Positions 4,681-6,955 of a stretch of 6,955 nt of DNA are shown one piece after another (positions within the stretch are counted from its first letter, which is position 1; each line of letters begins with the position of its first letter). The stretch comes from Acidobacteriota bacterium (lineage in GTDB: Bacteria; Acidobacteriota; UBA6911; RPQK01). Where the stretch lies: positions 1-6,955 of the forward strand of contig RPQK01000408.1 of assembly GCA_003819755.1 (NCBI GenBank), in the 5' to 3' direction. The notes below the pieces were generated by a model. It was given only the letters and a program-made list of their open reading frames with translations, did not search any database and had not been told where the DNA came from. The position numbers and the translations under genes are program-made.

Positions 4681-6222
4681 ATGATGAACCAATTGACGAA
4701 AAGTGCGCCTGCGGGTGAGTTCGGCCTGGTGAAGAGCCGCCGTCTTGCGGTGACTATCCTGCTGTTCGTCGCGCTGATTACCCTCTCGCCACGACAGGCC
4801 GCCGAGTCCGGCCAGGCGCCGGTTCTGGCTTACTCTCTGTCGATCCCGTCATTGGAAAACGAGCGCGCCCAAGTGTCCCTGTTGATCACGCTCGCCGACC
4901 GGCGGTCTCCCCTCGTCATCCGCTCCGTCCCTTTCTATATGGATAACCCGGTTGCGGCGGCGGACGGGCCTCTGGTGACCAGTTTGACAGCCAAGGATCC
5001 GAACGCCGGAGTGATGCTGAGGACCGAGACCAGTCAGGATAAATCTGGCGAGACGCTCGTTGCGATCGAGAATCCGGGGCCAACGACTCTGATTGAATAC
5101 GAGGTTCATCTTCGACTCAGGGAGAGCGACCAAACGAGAGACTATCCGATCCGGATCCCGTACATGAACCGGAAACAGGCTCTCCTGTATGGCAACTATC
5201 TTTTCTGCTATCCCGAGTTGGGGGAAGACAAACAAAAGTCAGTCAGCGCGCCGTTGAAAATCGATGTGGACTTCAAGCCGCCCGCCGGCGCCGCCTTTTG
5301 GGGAATTACACCCCGATTCTCAGTCCGCAGTATTTATCAGCTCATGTCCCTCCAATTTGGCGTTGGGGATTTCGCTGGGGAAAAGGCAGGCACGAACGAG
5401 AGCCAGCTGAGCGTGGTCTATGAAAGAATTGGGGACTTCACCAAGGGTGAACGAAAAGCGCTCAAAAGCATCGTTCCGCGCGCTTTCTCAGAAGTATCGG
5501 AGCTGTTTGGCGGCGCCCCCTTCGATCATTTTTCAGTTCTGATCTTCCGCGATCAGGCGCTTGGCGGAATGGAGGGTACTTTCGCCTGTCAGGTGTTCGG
5601 TCCCAGGGACTTGGACGTTTCCAATGCGGCGCAGGTGCGTGTCCGCAACTTCTATTCAGTGATCACCCATGAGATTTTCCACGCCTGGAACCCGATCTCC
5701 CTCTATCCCCGCGAGGATCCGTGGGTGAAAGAGGGCGTGACCAATTACTACGGGGAGGTGTTGAGCGCCCGGGCAGGCCTTCTGGAACAGGACGACCTGG
5801 ACAACAGCTTCCGATACTACGAACGGCAGCTGGACGAAAACAAACTGATCAGCCGGCTGGTTCTGACCGACCCGCGCCTTTGGGAGAACGAGTACCTGAA
5901 TGAGGACTGGCGGACGGTCACGTATGACCGGGGAAAGGCGGTCGCCCTGCTTCTGGACCTCGAGATTCGAGAACGCAGCGGAAACCGTCAGAGCCTCGAT
6001 GACGTGATGAGATTTCTGTACCGCGAATACAGGGACGAGTCCTACTCCCACGAGGACCTTGCCGAGGCAGCGGAGAAGGCAACCGGGGTCGAGCTTTCGC
6101 ACTTTTTCCGTGATTATGTGGCCGGCAACCGACTGCCTTCCAAGAAGGAAATCGAAGCCGCCCGGAAGCGAATCGTGGAGTTGGGAGTCCTGTCACCGGC
6201 GGTGGCCGAGCCGGTTGGATAG
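4681..6222 (+). CDS. Exported M61-like zinc metallopeptidase without a PDZ domain
   Basis: The product (513 residues) carries a basic RR followed by a hydrophobic stretch (20-36), a signal peptide or N-terminal anchor. An all-beta N-terminal domain (about 45-250) resembles that of M61 glycyl-aminopeptidase-like enzymes. The gluzincin catalytic domain has HEIFHAW (330-336), with zinc ligands H330 and H334 and catalytic E331. The third ligand is probably E351 in WVKEGVTNYY (348-357). Upstream, GGMEGTF (295-301) stands where M61 proteins usually have GGLEH and recalls the M1 GxMEN motif. Y415 in VTYDRGKA may be the transition-state tyrosine. The protein ends soon after the helical domain, whereas many M61 members continue into a PDZ domain of roughly 100 residues. 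ATG 4681 lacks a good Shine-Dalgarno. GTG 4729 (residue 17) has GGTGAG upstream (4714-4719) and would give a more typical signal peptide. The substrate is unknown. Confidence 0.92.
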   Translation: MMNQLTKSAPAGEFGLVKSRRLAVTILLFVALITLSPRQAAESGQAPVLAYSLSIPSLENERAQVSLLITLADRRSPLVIRSVPFYMDNPVAAADGPLVTSLTAKDPNAGVMLRTETSQDKSGETLVAIENPGPTTLIEYEVHLRLRESDQTRDYPIRIPYMNRKQALLYGNYLFCYPELGEDKQKSVSAPLKIDVDFKPPAGAAFWGITPRFSVRSIYQLMSLQFGVGDFAGEKAGTNESQLSVVYERIGDFTKGERKALKSIVPRAFSEVSELFGGAPFDHFSVLIFRDQALGGMEGTFACQVFGPRDLDVSNAAQVRVRNFYSVITHEIFHAWNPISLYPREDPWVKEGVTNYYGEVLSARAGLLEQDDLDNSFRYYERQLDENKLISRLVLTDPRLWENEYLNEDWRTVTYDRGKAVALLLDLEIRERSGNRQSLDDVMRFLYREYRDESYSHEDLAEAAEKATGVELSHFFRDYVAGNRLPSKKEIEAARKRIVELGVLSPAVAEPVG

Positions 6223-6268
6223 TGTCAATCTCCTTACGTCAGCTTGCAGGAATAGAATATCTGTCGCC

Positions 6269-6844
6269 ATGAGGATTGCCATTGGCAGTACCCGTGCCCC
6301 GAAAGTCGAAGCCGTCAAGGAAGCCTGGCAGGCGATCGGTTCCCGGATCAAGGCCTACGACGATGAGCCCGCCAGCTTTCTCACGTACGATGTTGGGAAA
6401 GACACGCCGGAGATGCCGCTCACCCTTGATCAACTAATGGAAGGGGCCCGTAGCCGCGTCGAAAACCTGATTCTCCAACTCAAAAGAGAGAGGCAGGAAG
6501 CTGATTTCTACGTCGGCCTCGAGGGTGGCTTTCAGGTGATCGACACCCACGGCCCGAGACGGCAGGTTTTTCTGGAAAGCTGGGCCTATGCGACGGACGG
6601 CCACCTGGGCTATTTCGGACACGGGCCGGGGCTTCTCGTTCCCCACAAGATCGGCGATCCGATCATTGACCGGAACATTGAGATGGGAATCATCATGGAC
6701 CGGTTGGGCGGTCCGCGGTCTTCGGCTAAAGCCGAAGGAATGTGGGGCTTGTTGACTGGCGATATCCTCACCCGTCAGCAATCGTTCGTAATTGCCGTCA
6801 TCTGCGCTTTCGTCCCGTTCTGCCAGCCCGACACGTACCGTTAG
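6269..6844 (+). CDS. DUF84/YjjX-type non-canonical purine NTP phosphatase
   Basis: This 191-residue cytosolic protein resembles E. coli YjjX and archaeal DUF84 proteins, which hydrolyse ITP/XTP to keep deaminated purines out of nucleic acids. Recognisable blocks are the N-terminal MRIAIGSTRAPKVEAV (1-16), the nucleotide-binding opening. Others are the EGARSRVEN helix (58-66), DFYVGLEGGF (79-88) with the conserved acidic residue E85, and EGMWGLLTGDILTRQ (156-170) followed by AVICAFVPF (176-184). It is slightly longer than YjjX (about 170). The reading frame is open far upstream, but homology begins at the ATG used here. The nearest Shine-Dalgarno-like sequence (AGGAA, 6248-6252) is too far away. 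TAGAAT at 6253-6258 could be a -10 box giving an almost leaderless mRNA. It follows the peptidase gene by 46 nt and is followed after 3 nt by a tandem repeat. The family assignment is firm; substrate preference is inferred. Confidence 0.9.
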   Translation: MRIAIGSTRAPKVEAVKEAWQAIGSRIKAYDDEPASFLTYDVGKDTPEMPLTLDQLMEGARSRVENLILQLKRERQEADFYVGLEGGFQVIDTHGPRRQVFLESWAYATDGHLGYFGHGPGLLVPHKIGDPIIDRNIEMGIIMDRLGGPRSSAKAEGMWGLLTGDILTRQQSFVIAVICAFVPFCQPDTYR

Positions 6845-6847
6845 CGG

Positions 6848-6955
6848 CTGACAAACTGACAAACTGACAAACTGACAAACTGACAGACTGACAAACTGAC
6901 AGACTGACAAACTGACAAACTGACAAACTGACAGACTGACAAACTGACAAACTGA
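6848..6955 (+). repeat. 8-bp tandem repeat array (CTGACAAA), continuing past the right edge
   Basis: Thirteen complete units plus CTGA run head to tail without any indel. Units 5, 7 and 11 read CTGACAGA; all others are CTGACAAA. The array starts 3 nt after the TAG of the DUF84 gene. The unit is not self-complementary and cannot form a hairpin on its own. A period of 8 bp keeps the same face of the helix only roughly and is not a multiple of three, and the array lies outside any supported gene. The true length is unknown because the window ends inside it. Confidence 0.97.

Noticed and set aside
6434..6910. Minus-strand ORF whose N-terminus is a Ser/Val/Cys/Gln repeat peptide
   Set aside because: The repetitive start is a translation of the octamer array and the rest is antisense to the well-supported DUF84 gene.
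6848..6955. CRISPR array
   Set aside because: The units are contiguous 8-bp repeats with no spacers, and no cas gene is present.

Overview
The window is GC-rich bacterial DNA with strongly G/C-ending codons in its genes. Four features suggest a Gram-negative-type chromosome: a tRNA-Arg(CCG) with no encoded CCA end, a predicted lipoprotein, a Tat-dependent exported protein and an M61-type secreted peptidase. The DUF362 + DUF6599 pair is, from memory, seen in Acidobacteriota and the former Deltaproteobacteria, so I lean that way, but one window cannot settle taxonomy. No transposase, integrase, phage gene, CRISPR array or rRNA is visible, and this looks like ordinary chromosome with some lineage-specific intergenic repeats.

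Layout. The left edge (1-46) may carry the last 14 codons of an unrecognised gene. A minus-strand tRNA-Arg follows (115-188). A textbook sigma70-type promoter (283-311) then drives a small predicted lipoprotein (341-883). A DinB/YfiT-like metal-binding protein (969-1469) lies downstream on the same strand and is followed by a strong hairpin. Convergent to it is a translationally coupled minus-strand pair: a DUF6599-like exported protein (2507-3547) overlapping by 8 nt a Tat-exported DUF362 protein (1648-2514).

A 200-nt divergent spacer (3548-3747) holds short GC-rich direct repeats, a perfect 6+6 inverted repeat, and a doubtful 65-codon ORF with a signal-peptide-like N-terminus. Rightward from there is a likely operon: a PAS-GGDEF diguanylate cyclase with an intact active site and I-site (3748-4659), an exported M61-like gluzincin metallopeptidase without a PDZ domain (4681-6222), and a DUF84/YjjX-type non-canonical NTP phosphatase (6269-6844). 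Three bases after its stop codon an 8-bp tandem repeat (CTGACAAA, with a CTGACAGA variant) begins and runs off the right edge.

Functionally, the genes do not form one recognisable pathway. The minus-strand pair is probably one functional unit in the cell envelope, of unknown role. The right-hand cluster mixes c-di-GMP signalling, periplasmic or extracellular proteolysis and nucleotide-pool cleaning, and may be only loosely co-transcribed. I see no convincing new multi-gene system. The items most worth a second look are the terminal octamer array, the exported DUF362/DUF6599 pair with an apparently shortened DUF362 core, the cysteine-bearing PAS domain, and the structured divergent spacer.
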